Positions 36,092 through 47,337 of a stretch of DNA of 64,000 nt are shown here, one piece after another. The notes under the pieces were generated by a model that was not told where the DNA came from, searched no databases, and was given only the letters and a program-made list of their open reading frames with translations. The stretch spans positions 35,503-99,502 of the forward strand of contig MNCI01017832.1 of assembly GCA_015680685.1 (NCBI GenBank). Direction: 5' to 3'. Position numbers and translations under genes: made by a program. Origin of the DNA: Gnetum montanum. Taxonomy: Eukaryota > Streptophyta > Gnetopsida > Gnetales > Gnetaceae. Within the stretch, counting starts at the first letter, position 1. Every line of letters begins with the position of its first letter.

Positions 36092-37629
36092 TGAAACACC
36101 ACAAAAATTTGAATGTTATAGCCAATTTTCATCATGTAGCTTTCACCCCATGAAACTCAAGGAAAACCTTTGTTGTAAATATGAATATTGTAATCCATGA
36201 GGATAAATGTCACATATTTCAAACTTTTGGAACTGAAAAATGCCTCATAAGTGATAAAAACCTCATTTTCCAAGTAAAATAAGTCACCTAGTGTCTATAC
36301 TTGATCTTTTTGGAGTCAAAAATGCCTTTTGGAAAGCTAAAAATCATAATTTGATGGGTTTTATTGGGGGGTGGGGGGGATCTAAAAACTTTTCTATGCT
36401 AAAAAAACATACAAGGGATAAATATCACCTACCCCAGCATAAAGGGGTGAGGATTTTTTCCTTAGAATGGAAACCTTCCCCTTTCCCAAGCAAGAAGACT
36501 ACATGCACAATGTGAATAGATATACCCCTTAGCATGGAGGCTCCACCCCAAGCATGAAAACTGCATACCCTCAGCATGGAAGTCAAAAAAGCCAAATTTC
36601 ATCACTCCAGACACTCCAATGTTGATCAACCACTTCAACAAGAATGGAAAAAGGCTTAGCATGGAAGATTCATTTCTAGTGTAGAAGTTGTGTCCCTATT
36701 ACTATTTATACTAAATGGAATGTCCATGGAGGTTTAGCACTTACTATGTATGGTAACCCCCCAAATTTGGGCACCCATCTCACTTATACGAGGCAAAAAT
36801 TTGTAGCAATTTAATAATCAATTTTTAGCAATTATGTAGCCAAATTATAGCCATTTTGTAGCACCATTCATGGCTTAAAATGTATAAAACCAAAATCCAA
36901 AAACCATTTACAAGTTCCACACATTTTGTAATTTGATATAATTAGCATTGGTTCCAGACTCTTTGGGTAGTTTGAGATTTTTGTAATTTCCATACTTGGG
37001 CACTTTTGAGCATTCAAGAGCCCTTGCAATCTCCCATGCTTACATTCTCTTAAGGCCTAGTGTGGAAGCATTGTAGCCTTTGTAACCCCCCTAAGACTTG
37101 TGGAATTTTGATGTCAATGTTACATTTTTGGGATGCTAAACCTCCAACATGGAGCAATTTGGCAATCAAATTTCTCACTTCTCTCATCCCTAATAGTAAC
37201 CCAAATTGAAAATCTATAGTTTACAGTAGGGGAAACTCAAAAGCACCAAGAGTGGCTTGGTACCTAGATTGTGAAGTAAATCACATCAGCTTCAACGGGC
37301 TTTGAACTCTTGCACTAGTAAACCCTCCTTTTCTCACGAACAAGAATTTCTTATATAAATTTTGAAAATTCATTCTTTATTATTTTAATAAAATTTTAAA
37401 GTTTCATTTTTGTATGCAATCTACATTTAATTTCTATTTTACATATCTATAATTTTTACATTATATTTTCTCAGCTCTCCATGATACATTTCATAAGTCC
37501 CTAGGTGATCTCCCAAACAATCTAGGATATCTTGAATCTTATTTTTTTTGGAAGCCCTAGGGATTTAGAGTTGAGGTTTTTGCATCAAATCTATTGATTT
37601 TCTAATGATCAATTTTCTTGGTTGCAATA
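36092..37629 (+). repeat. T1 3' LTR
   Basis: 1,538 bp, TGAAACACC...GTTGCAATA, the counterpart of 9713-11280. It contains a G-run (36366-36380) and repeated CATGGAAG words at 36460-36600. It is followed by GGTTG, the right target duplication (37630-37634). Confidence 0.85.
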
Positions 37630-37634
37630 GGTTG

Positions 37635-37966
37635 TTGTCTTTTGAGACTTCCTAGTCTTGAGATCCTATTTTTTCATTACCAAGGTTCTCCAAAGTCAAC
37701 TGGAACCTTTGGTTAAGTATCTTCTCATCATAGAGAGGAGGAGAATCTATGTATTGGGATTGGCCAGAAAAGAAATCCTTGTCTTCTTTGTGCCACTGCA
37801 AGAATAAGTATGTTAGGACCCTCTTGCCTATAGAGGTCTTATATCATGCCTTCATCTACCGATCCTACTTATGCTAAGCCTTAGTGGAATGATAATTCCT
37901 ATAGGTGTATTCTAGAACTTCATATCTTGACCTAACTACAATGATGCGTAGCTTGATTACATTGTT
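37635..37966 (-). pseudogene. A1 gag, N-terminal fragment displaced by T1
   Basis: On the minus strand one frame aligns without gaps to the gag N-terminal region of A3 (about 39270-39500). Shared points are NY-S...QH, GK, LFL, D in the acidic run and SQ-DSPP. A1 reads SQYIDSPPLYDEK where A3 reads SQHKDSPPPITNK. Five in-frame stops occur (four TAG, one TGA), each one C-to-T step from CAG or CGA. This is the sequence expected on the far side of T1 if T1 inserted into A1 gag. It ends at the A3 LTR. Confidence 0.7.
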
Positions 37967-38904
37967 TGATGAGTCACAGCTCTGTTGGCTATGTCGATGA
38001 GGCCTTGTCAACATGGCCTCGTTGATTGAGTCTTTTCAACGAGGCCTAGTTGACACATCATATCATTCATTAATGTGGCCTCATTGACATAATATCTATA
38101 ATCAGCTATAAATATGTGCCCAATAGCCGCATTTATGGTAATAGAAATTGTAGTTGCAGCGAGGCTCTTGAAGTTTTTTCATTTGAAAGTTATAATTTTT
38201 CTCCTGAGTGTCCACAATAGGAGTCATTAAGTGTACAAATCTTTATTCGAGCATTGTTGTACTTGAGCACAAAAATGTATGCAGTGATAAAGATGAACTT
38301 TTTGATAAACCTTGCAACACTTTGGATAGATTAAATATTTTATTTATGCATCTAATGTTTTCAATTATTTGTTAAATATTTCTAAGTATTTATTAAATTT
38401 TTTTCAAAAATTAAGTTAATGAGGTAATTAAGCTAGATAGATTACACACATAAGTATGACCACTTTGAGCATAACACGTATTTGCTTGGTAATCCCAGTA
38501 GCATTATTACTTGGTACACCCAGTAGCATAGCACTTGGTCACCCAGCAATAGATATGTATATTTAAGATGTGTACAGAAAGTGGGACCAAATGCTTATGT
38601 TAGGACTAGTTAGAGATTAGTTGAATAGTTAAATTAAATTAGTTAGTCCAACCACATTATCTCTCTTTAAGTGCTGAAACCATAAAAATAAAAAATGATA
38701 AAAATCATATGCTTCAATTACACATAACCATATCATTGTACATCACAAGTGTAATTGGGAAGACACCGATTGACCTTAAGGCAAGATTCACTTCCTAAAA
38801 GACTAGTGCACCGCAAATGATAAAGTCCATAGAATTCAATTGGATCACACATGAACACTTTGTGATTCATATGGTTGGGCATAGGGGTACCTTGTCATTC
38901 ATCA
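37967..38904 (+). repeat. A3 5' LTR
   Basis: 938 bp, TGAT...ATCA. U3 carries GAGGCCTTGTCAACATGGCC (37999-38018) and a partly palindromic partner near 38040. The TATA box is TATAAATA at 38107-38114. The LTR ends against the PBS. It interrupts A1 gag. Confidence 0.88.
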
Positions 38905-38924
38905 TTAGCACCATTGCTAGGGAC
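38905..38924 (+). other. A3 primer binding site
   Basis: TTAGCACCATTGCTAGGGAC. Its 18-base core differs from the Athila-type PBS TGGCGCCGTTGCCGGGGA at five positions, all G-to-A or C-to-T. Confidence 0.85.
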
Positions 38925-39057
38925 TTTATATGTTGAAACGTGCACTATCTAGGATTAGTGAATATTATTCATATTGTTCGATGAACTAAAGGTCAACATC
39001 ACTTGCAACAACATATAAAACTATTAATCACACTAATAATTTTATTTGTTTTTCAAA

Positions 39058-41330
39058 ATATCTTCTTATTCTCATAGACATGAAGATGTTAAATTGCCAG
39101 TTCCATAGGAGTACAAAGTGATATATACTCATCTAGATGAGTATGTACCAGACTTCACCTTCATGCTACATCAAGATAAATAGCTATGATGGTGTGATAT
39201 GGAGGGAAACATCATCTTTCCTCCTAATAGATCTATGCATGGAATGCTGGTTCAAAGCCTTAAGAAGTTGGGAATTGCAGATCTACATAAAGAGTATGTT
39301 GTGAATGGTTATGATACTCAAAACTACTATTCCATTGAAACACAACACTAGTGATATTGATGTCAGGAGAAACTCCATGAGGTTACAAAGGGAAAACACT
39401 ACACTAATCCCTTGTTCCTAATCAATCAATATGACAATGAGGATCCTCCCTTTTAAGGCTCTCAACATAAAGATTCTCCACCCCCTATTACTAATAAAGA
39501 TGGTGTGAACCTAAACCTGCCATCCACTATTCATAAACAAGATTCAAGAAAACATGATAGCCAAGGTAGGGACTCAAGCAAGTATCGCAATAGTAAGGGA
39601 TCTAAGGATGATGGCTATAATAAGTGAAAAGGTGATGGTGGACACCATGGTGGTAGTGGTGGACCACATTCTTCTTCATCCTCTTCATCTGATTCTAAAC
39701 ATTTTTCTTCATCTAATGGTTCTCAGAGAAGCTACCATCAAAATAACCATGATGAAGAGTGATCAACAAGACAATAATGACCGTGAAGGCAACCAAGACC
39801 GAAGGGGTGGCCAAAACCATCATCAACATCATTGACATAGTGATGACAATGAACCTTTAATGGTGACTCAAAGTATGGTCAACATTGCAAAGGTAGTTAA
39901 AATTCCAACTAGGCATATGAAAGATCGTCGAATCAAATCAAGCTTAGACATGAACAATATCCTAAGATTTAAGGGGGGATACAACTCTGATTCACAAACA
40001 CATTTACAAGCTTTCCATGATACCTGTGCCTTACAAAACATAGAAAATGAGTGGTAGGAAACTCAAAGATTTTCCATTGATGCTCATCAAAGAAGTTGAA
40101 AGTTGGTACCAATCTTTGAAGCTGAAATCTATCTATATATGGAGTACCATGTTAGAGCTATTTAATGATAAATATTAGAAATACTCTAGAGTGTCAAATT
40201 TGAGAAGGCAAATCCAAAGTTGGAAATAAGGAATACATGAACCCTTGGATACTGCCATGGGTAGATACTATTCACTCTTGCACCAATTCCCTAGCCATGG
40301 TTATTCTCAAAGGGACCCACTTCACCACATCATAAATAGGCTCAAAGTAAAAACTAGAAGAACTCTTGGGGTATATGCCCAAGGGAGACTATTTGAATTT
40401 CAAGCTCATCAGATCCAAAGGATAATTGATCAGGTAGCAAAAGAAGAAGATGAGCTATGAAAAAGAAAAAATATAGAAGAGTATAATAGGAATCCTTCCA
40501 TCAAGAAACAAGAGGTCCAATTTTGTGATGAGAAGAAGTCATCACTCAATGAAGTGGTGAATAGAAAAACCTTGCCCATCCAAAATGCTATTTCTGATAT
40601 TTCAGCAAAGGTTGAAAAATTATAAAACTCTTGGGATAAAAAATTTTAAACTGCTATGAAGATTGCTGAAGAATCCAAAGAGCAAAATAGTAATCATAAT
40701 AATAGAAGGAAAAAAGAAGTTGAACATGCCTTCTAAAGAGGTAAGGGAAAAGCTGTAGTAGTAGAGGAAGTTGTGGAAACTAACTTTGATGATGAAACTA
40801 ATTGTAAAATCTATCAATATGAACATCTAAATAGATTTTTCCCTATGGTGTCACACTTACAAAAGTCTAGAGTGTATGCATTGAATCCTTGACTAGCATG
40901 TAGGCAAGCACCTAGATGATTGTCTTATCCTCAAGGAAATCCAAGGTAGTTCCACTAGCAATAACAAGCTTACTATCCAAGTGGAACTCCTCCACAACCT
41001 TGTGAACAATACCAACAATGGTACCAACCATAATCATGGGGAATGGCACTGCTAAGATAGTAGTACCCTTAGAGGCAACCAGATCCATATAGGTACTATG
41101 TTCAACAACCAATCTCTCCAGGAATGTTTGCAAGTCATACCTTCTTTCAGCATTACTATTACCCTCCAAAGTATCACTGAACACATTCACCATCTACTCA
41201 AGGATAGAACTCATATCCATACCATCCTTCACATTTGTCTGCACAAACAACTCCACCTTGAACCCAATTATCTTATACTACATCCATGTAGGATGAGATT
41301 CCTTCACAACAATAACAACAAAAGGTTATG
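39058..41330 (+). pseudogene. A3 gag, degraded
   Basis: The start codon is ATA at 39058 where A4 has ATG at 51536; both continue Ser-Ser. Landmarks: THLDEYVPDFTFMLHQDK, EGNIIFPPN, then YYS, GK and SQHKDSPPP; a Ser/His/Gly-rich linker (39580-39840); SLDMNNILRF.GGYNSDSQTH, AFHDTCALQNIENEW (39940-40055), matching A2 AFHDACSLYTIDSGW; GRYYSLLHQFPSHGYS (40256-40305); IYQYEHLN and VSHLQKS (40810-40870); and a Gln/Tyr/His-rich tail to about 41330. Stops and frameshifts are scattered through it. Confidence 0.78.
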
Positions 41331-41439
41331 AGGGATATACATTCACAATCAACTTTCCAACCAAGTGGTTCAGACAATTGATCCAGAAAAAGATCATTAT
41401 TTTGATCCAGTTGTCCTCTTCAACCTTCAAAATCTAGTT

Positions 41440-41900
41440 TGGCTAGTCATCTTACATCTTCAACACCCTCATCCTCTACGTCAAATACCTTCAACTGTCC
41501 TTCAAACCAAGTGCCACCTTGGATTTTCACTGTAATGCTAACTCATGTTGTTTCTGATTGGATTAAGATTTGTAATCTTCCCACAAAAAGATCTAACCCA
41601 AGAAATCCACTTATTTACCTATATATCACTAAACATAAGCCATGCAAGGCTCTTCTTAACTCTAGTTCTAAAGTTAATCTTATCTCCCATAACATGTACA
41701 AGGCCTTGAACCTACCACCTCTTAAGAAAAAAAACATCTATTTAGAATTGGTAGATTAATCAATTACTATCCCTTTGGAACTAGTAGAGGACATTGTGAT
41801 CATAGTTTGTGGATGGTCCTATCCTACTAATTTTCTTATAATCAAGATTGAAAACTAAAAAAGTGACTTTCCTATCATTATGGAAAGAGCTTAATTAAGC
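41440..41900 (+). pseudogene. A3 aspartic protease region, degraded
   Basis: LLNSSSKVNLISHNMYKALNLPP (41650-41720) occupies the DSGASVN..P..VY..L position of Athila-type proteases, with the catalytic Asp-Ser-Gly changed to Asn-Ser-Ser. It is followed by LELVD, LVEDIVII and FPIIMER. A1 carries the same downstream half. Inactive. Confidence 0.7.
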
Positions 41901-42229
41901 ATGGTCGATGCATGTATGGGCATAACGGATCTCTCTCTAGAACACTCCAAAGAAAATGAATTGAACAAAATAGAGAAGTGTATTCCATGCATCACGTATA
42001 GTGATAACAAGTGAAATTGTGTGCAGACGAGTTGGTCAATCAAAAGAAGATATATTAAGGCATGTGATCAGTATGCATAAGAAATCAATATTCAAAGGTG
42101 TCTATACATAGCAGCCATAAAACAGGAGGGCACCTAGTGGCTAATAGCTAACTCAAATAGCAGCACATTATGCATGGAACCAACTAAGAGCCTAACGTGT
42201 GCTTATGTTGAAGGCATGAACAAAATTGA

Positions 42230-43750
42230 ATAAGTTCATTTCCAAATCTCTAACAAAGATGATGATACCTATTGGGGAGAGTTGGAAATCCCTAATAACT
42301 TCAAGCAAGAGCCTCTAGAGCTGAAAACTTTACTAGCCAATATGGAATATGCATTTCTAAATAACGGAAAATCAGTCATAAGTAATGCCAAACTTGCTTC
42401 TAAGCAAAAAGAAAAGCTATTAAAGGTAATTAACAAGTGGCCAACAGCCTTTGCATGGTCATATCTAGAGCTAATAGGGTTCAATCCAAAGATATGCCAA
42501 TAATGCATTTACATTAACATAGCCATGAAGCCTAGAAGATAGCCATAGAGGTGGTTGAACCCCAAATTGAAGCAGATCATTAAAGAGGATATTGAACAAC
42601 TCCTCTCGGTAGGGTTCATCTATCCCATCATTAATAGTAACTAGGTTAGCCCACTCGTGATGGTACTAAAGAAAGGTGACAAATGAAAGGTTTGCATCAA
42701 CTTTAAGTTATTGAATATGGAAACATTTAAAGATCATTTTCCTTTTCCATTTGTGGATTAGGTGTTGCACACCATATTTGGGCATTATTATTATAGCTTC
42801 TTAGATGGTTATAGTGGCTAAAAAAATACAAATTGTGCTAGAAAATTAGGCCAAGAAAACATTCACAAGTTCCTAGGGGACTTTTACATATTGTAAGATG
42901 CCATTCAGCCTATGCAATGCCCCTACAACATTTCAACACTTTCTCCTTAATAGTTTCCAACAAAAAATTGGTAGTGGTTTAGAAGTTTTCATGGATGACT
43001 TTTCCACCTATGGAGCTACATTTGAGCAATCCTTGGACTACATTGAGCAAGTACTAAAGAGATGTGCAGAAACAAATCTATGGCTCAACTAGAAAAAGAG
43101 CCATCTCATGGTCTAAGAAGACATTGTGCTAGGACATCAAATTTTACAAAAATAAATTGAGGTAGACCTAAAAAAGGTAAGGGTCATCTAAGGAATAATA
43201 TGCCAACTAGAGACCATTAAAGATGTTTAGTCATTCCTTGGACACATTGGCTACTACCGGTAATTCATAGAGAATTTCTCTAAGATGACAAAGCTTACAA
43301 AGAAAGATGCACCTTTCATCTAGACCAAGGAATGTGAACATGCATTCTAATAGTTACAGGAGAAACTCATAGAAACACCAATCCTACAAGCAACAAACTA
43401 GTCTAGACCCTTCCACATCATGACAGATACATCTAACTATGCCTTGGGAGTAATGCTCACATAGATGGATGATAAGAAACACCCATACTATATCCACTGT
43501 GTGAGCCAAAGCATTGTGGGATCATAGTTAAATTACATAAGATAAAAAGAACTAATGGTAGTGGTGTGTGCTCTTGAAATTTCAGGTACTATGTGCGTGG
43601 TTATAAGGTATTTGTGCATATGGATCACACTACAATATGCTTCCTCATGAATAAGCAAATGGTGAGCCCTTGTGCCATATGATGGCTTGTGATCTTGCAA
43701 GAATTCTATCTCACAATGATAGATCGAAAAGGGGCTAAGAATGTGATCAC
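42230..43750 (+). pseudogene. A3 reverse transcriptase and RNase H, degraded
   Basis: RT linker SVISNAKLASKQKEKLLKVI, WPTAFAWSYLELIGFNPKIC (42375-42500). Then WLNPKLKQIIKEDIEQLLSVGFIYPI (42550-42630), VCINFKLLN, SFLDGYSG (42797-42820, catalytic Asp kept), MPFSLCNAPTTFQ (42898-42936), EVFMDDFSTYGATFEQSLDYIEQVL (42980-43055, FMDD box kept), and a decayed LGH region. RNase H: FHIMTDTSNYALGVML (43420-43460), then ELMVVVCALE, and the tail up to about 43750. A frameshift near 42840 and several TAG stops separate the pieces. Confidence 0.85.
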
Positions 43751-43919
43751 TAACCACCTCTCTGCCTTAAGATGGAATAATAAAGAGGAGGAGAGCCTGA
43801 TCTTTGATCAATTTCTAGACAAACTCCTCTTTACAAGAGTAATAACTAAACAAGCATCTACAAAAGTAATGTGGCACAATGACAACCTTACTTATCTTCT
43901 CACTCAGGAGATGGCATAA

Positions 43920-45122
43920 GATTTTGATTTCAGAAAGAAGCAACACTTTCTTCATTAGGTCAAATACTTCATAAAAATCAATGAAAACCTCTATACGGTG
44001 TGTTCTGATGGCCTAATTCATTGGTGTGTCTCTAACGAAGATCAACTGTGAGTTCTCCAAGATGCTTACAAAGGACCTTACGGAGGCCACTATGCAAAGA
44101 GATGTACAACCATAAAAATCTTGATGGTAGGATACTATTGGCCTACAATTCTTAGAAATGCCCACTAGTTCATCAAGTCTTGTAAATCTTGTCAATGAGA
44201 TGGGGGGATGACAACTCACATGGAAGGTTCTCAATAATGGTTTAACCATGGGAAGCTTTTGACATATGGGCCATTGATTTCATGGGTCCCATGACACCCA
44301 TGTCCAATGAAAAGGCATATATTATAGTAGTTGATAACTACTACACAAAATGGGCAGAAGCAACAACCATTACGGATTTTACATCATCCATTGCTTCTAG
44401 ATTTATATAACAAAATATTTTAAATAGGTTTGGGATGCCACATTCACTAATTTCTGACAATGGAACTAATTTTACAAGTACCACTTTTAGAAAATTAATG
44501 TAATGCTTAGGGGTTGAACATAAATTAACAACACCTTATCACCCCAAAGCCAATAGTTAAGTGGAGGTAACCAACTAGGAGATCAAAAAAATATTAGCAT
44601 GTACTATTAGCAAATATAGGAAAGATTAGAGCACAAAACGTAATGATGCTCTCTGGGCTTATTATTCAACACAAATACTTCCTATTGGCTACTCTCCCCA
44701 TGAGTTAGTGTACAAAAAACTTCCAATGCCTCCAATCTAGTCTAAGATTCATACACTCTCAACAACCTATGATCTAAATCTTGACCTAAGTCTAGCATAG
44801 AAAGAAAGATTAATCACCCTAAATGTGCTAGATGAAAATCAATTAGTGGCCCTACCCTTTAATGAAGTTCACAAGGCATTCAACAAGTAATGTCATGACC
44901 TCAGAATTAGGGAAGCAAAACTTCAACTAGGAGATAAGGTCCTCTATTGGAACCCCACACATGTACCCCAAAAGGAAAAATTTCAAACATTATGGAAGGG
45001 ATCTTATATAATTGATCAAACCTTTTCCTCTAGAGCCATGTTGATCTACAATCCTAAAAATCCAAATAAAAAGAAATTAGTCAACACCCAACAAGTAAAA
45101 CCTTTCCTCAAACCAAGATAAG
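43920..45122 (+). pseudogene. A3 integrase, degraded
   Basis: Zinc-finger half SCKSCQ near 44180. WAIDFMGPMTPM (44265-44300) has the first catalytic Asp, ISDNGTNFTS (44450-44480) the second, and VEV about 35 residues later (44560) the Glu. SKYRK follows near 44605. The C-terminal domain has REAKLQLGDKVLYWNP, TLWKGSYIIDQTF and KLVNTQQVKPFLKPR, ending near 45122. All three catalytic acids are present; inactivation is by TAG/TAA stops. Confidence 0.83.
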
Positions 45123-45177
45123 CTAGTGCAACTACCATCTCAATGGATGGACAACCACATTCCATCTTTTAGATCTC

Positions 45178-45200
45178 CTTCTTTCAACTCAATCGTGGGG
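45178..45200 (+). other. PPT-like purine run after A3 integrase
   Basis: CAATCGTGGGGGAGATGTG lies directly downstream of integrase, where a gypsy element without extra ORFs would have its PPT. No LTR begins here. A1 has the equivalent CAATTGTGGGAAAGATGG. It could be a central PPT or a relic of an older 3' end. Confidence 0.4.
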
Positions 45201-46790
45201 GAGATGTGCTAATCATCAATATGGCTTCTTAGTTTCTCTACATTTTATTTTCCATGTTTTTGATTTTATAAGTTAGTTATTTTATAAATTTTTGGATTTT
45301 GTAATTTTTGTAATTTTTCATCATTGTTAGTACCTTTGAACCTTTCTTAACTATTATACATTTTCTTATATATTTTACTTTGTTTTGTTTCATTCATAGT
45401 ATGATATTTTCTTATTTTTTACTAATAAAATTACTTTATTGTCACAAGACATAGTGCTACTATTATTGTTTACAAATAATGGTTTGTGCTTAATGTTGTG
45501 ATTGTTGATGTCTGGTTTCTATTTTTGAATTTTGATGTCTGATGACTTTCGCATGGTTTATGTTTCATGGAATAGGTAGTGAGTCCACATCATCTACCCA
45601 TCTGATAAACTCTATGGTTTTCCTTGTTCTAGGAATTTGCGGTCCCTTCCATTAAAAGAAATTTTTAATTAATTGGTAACCTTGGCAATTCCAAAATTAG
45701 AAAGGATTCAAAGGTTTGTAAAGTATGTGGCTTCAAGGGGACTGAATAGTCTTTGGACTCTTCTACTTCCTTGAGTGTTTGAGTGTTTTTCATGGACTTC
45801 TTGCCATTCCATTCCAGTCATTGATAGGAAGTCAAATAAAGTCTTTGCATGGTACAATTCCCATAAAAAATTAAAAATTATGGGAATTAAAAGCATACCC
45901 TTGAGACACAAATAAGTCTTCGCATGGTGTGGTTTCCATTTAAAAAAAATGGAAATTCAAAGCACATCCTTTGGACAAATAAATAGGCTACAAGCACTAG
46001 TTATGGGACCAGAAAGACATGCACCTATGCATGAAAGTCCTCTCTAACTAAGGCCCTCTCTCCCTTCCTACTTCTCTCTTTTCTTCTCCTTATGGAATGG
46101 TGGTTATTTTGTGAAAGAATTCTTATGTCTTGTGTGAGTGCTTTGTTCTTAGAGTGGTAATGCAAAGTCACTGAAAGCATATGGTTTTGGTCCAAACTAA
46201 GGATGGATCTTCCTAGGTTATTTTAAACATAAATTCCACAAGGGATTTCCTATGACCTTAATTCAAAACTCCATTCCACCTTCTCTATCATCCATCTATG
46301 TTGCCATAACTCACCTCATTTCCATGTTCCATGTTATGCTCTATGTCTTGGTCTGATGTGTTTGGATTCTTGAGTAGATTCTTTTTGGTTGGTCCTTAAC
46401 TTTTCATAATCGTTACATTGATTATGAGGCCCATGGACTCCTTAGTTGAGGTTATTCAAGGGAAACAATGGCATGAGCCTACTATGGGGAGGACCCACTT
46501 GCATAGCTCTTGGCTTGATTAGTTAAGGTTCCTTACCCTTGACATTACCACAATTCTATCTTTCACATATTCCATTTTTTATTCTGCTTAGTGCTCCTTA
46601 ATCTTTTATTTCATTCATCTCCTAAATTAATTTTTCTCCATTTTTTTAAATTAATAGCTTCAACATTCTCTTCTCATGTTTTCATACTATTCTTGGCATT
46701 TTGCACTTTCATTTGATCCTAATTTTATTCAAAAACTCTTCATATTTTGTAAGTTTAACCAAAGTTAAAGATCATCTATGGTGGTCAAAG
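45201..46790 (+). other. A3 non-coding block between integrase and post-pol ORF
   Basis: AT-rich. It contains two adjacent hairpins, each in a related ~75-bp repeat: AATTCCCATA/TATGGGAATT (45856-45865, 45879-45888) and TTTCCATTT/AAATGGAAA (45933-45941, 45947-45955). The block 45840-46060 is shared with A1 and A2. The rest has no recognisable gene. Confidence 0.7.
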
Positions 46791-46890
46791 GCTACATCGT
46801 TAAGGCCTCAATGACGTAGCCTCTCTCATCGATGAGGCCTAGTCAACTAGGCCTCGTCAAGGTAGCATAAAAATCCTATATATATTGTCA
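46790..46890 (+). promoter_or_regulatory. Putative internal promoter of the A3 post-pol ORF
   Basis: GATGAGGCCTAGTCAAC followed by AGGCCTCGTCAAGG (46832-46862) repeats the words found in the U3 of the A3 LTR (GATGAGGCCTTGTCAAC near 37996). TATATATAT lies at 46877-46885. It stands before the leader and ORF at 47338, as in A1 (2598-2690). Confidence 0.55.
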
Positions 46891-47061
46891 TGCACTTAGA
46901 AATTTTCTGTCATTTTCTCATAACACACAAGGTGTTTTTGCAATTTTTTAAAGCCCAAAACCTTCTAGAGCCCTTAACTTCTCAACTATTTGTTCAAATC
47001 ACTTCATTCTTCAACCCTGCACTTACTAGAGGTAATATCTTTATCATGGGAGCTACAAATG

Positions 47062-47337
47062 GTAAGGTTTCTAATGAAAATTTTTGAAATTTTTTCTAAC
47101 TCCCCCAAAGGATTAATAAAAATTAACATACAAACATTAATTTTTTCAAGATTTAATACTTCCAAAAACCTCTAAAATGGTTTATTAATGATAATACATA
47201 AATAAATAATAATTAGAATAATTAAATCAAGCATAATCATAACTTAGCCAAGTGTGACTATTCCAAAGAGACAAAGCTATTCCAATTGCTTCATGTTACA
47301 TAATGATTGCTAACCCATGGTCTTATTATGATTATAG
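47062..47337 (+). other. Candidate leader intron before the A3 post-pol ORF
   Basis: Donor AATG|GTAAGG at 47062 (an alternative is GAG|GTAATA at 47032). Acceptor TTATGATTATAG ends at 47337, directly before ATG 47338. A1 has the same acceptor-ATG contact. Confidence 0.5.

Larger units (their letters stand above)
9713..37629 (+). mobile_element. T1: Tat/Ogre-like Ty3/gypsy element containing nested A2
   Basis: Two LTRs (9713-11280, 36092-37629) flank gag, protease, a long spacer with an antisense gene, RT, RNase H, archaeal-like RNase H and integrase. Total length is 27.9 kb; without A2 and its duplicated target it is about 21.5 kb, in the size range of Ogre-type Tat elements. Target duplications AGTTG/GGTTG flank it. 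The sequence on both sides belongs to A1 gag, so T1 inserted into A1. Confidence 0.85.

Noticed and set aside
39554-39835. Met/Ile-rich open frames at 39554-39835 and 52085-52393
   Set aside because: These are alternative-frame readings of the A3 and A4 gag linker; the gag frame aligns with A2 and A1, these do not.
45190-46090. A possible extra LTR starting after the GGGGGAGA run following A3 integrase
   Set aside because: No partner copy with LTR ends or PBS was found; the block is the internal post-pol region shared by A1, A2 and A3.
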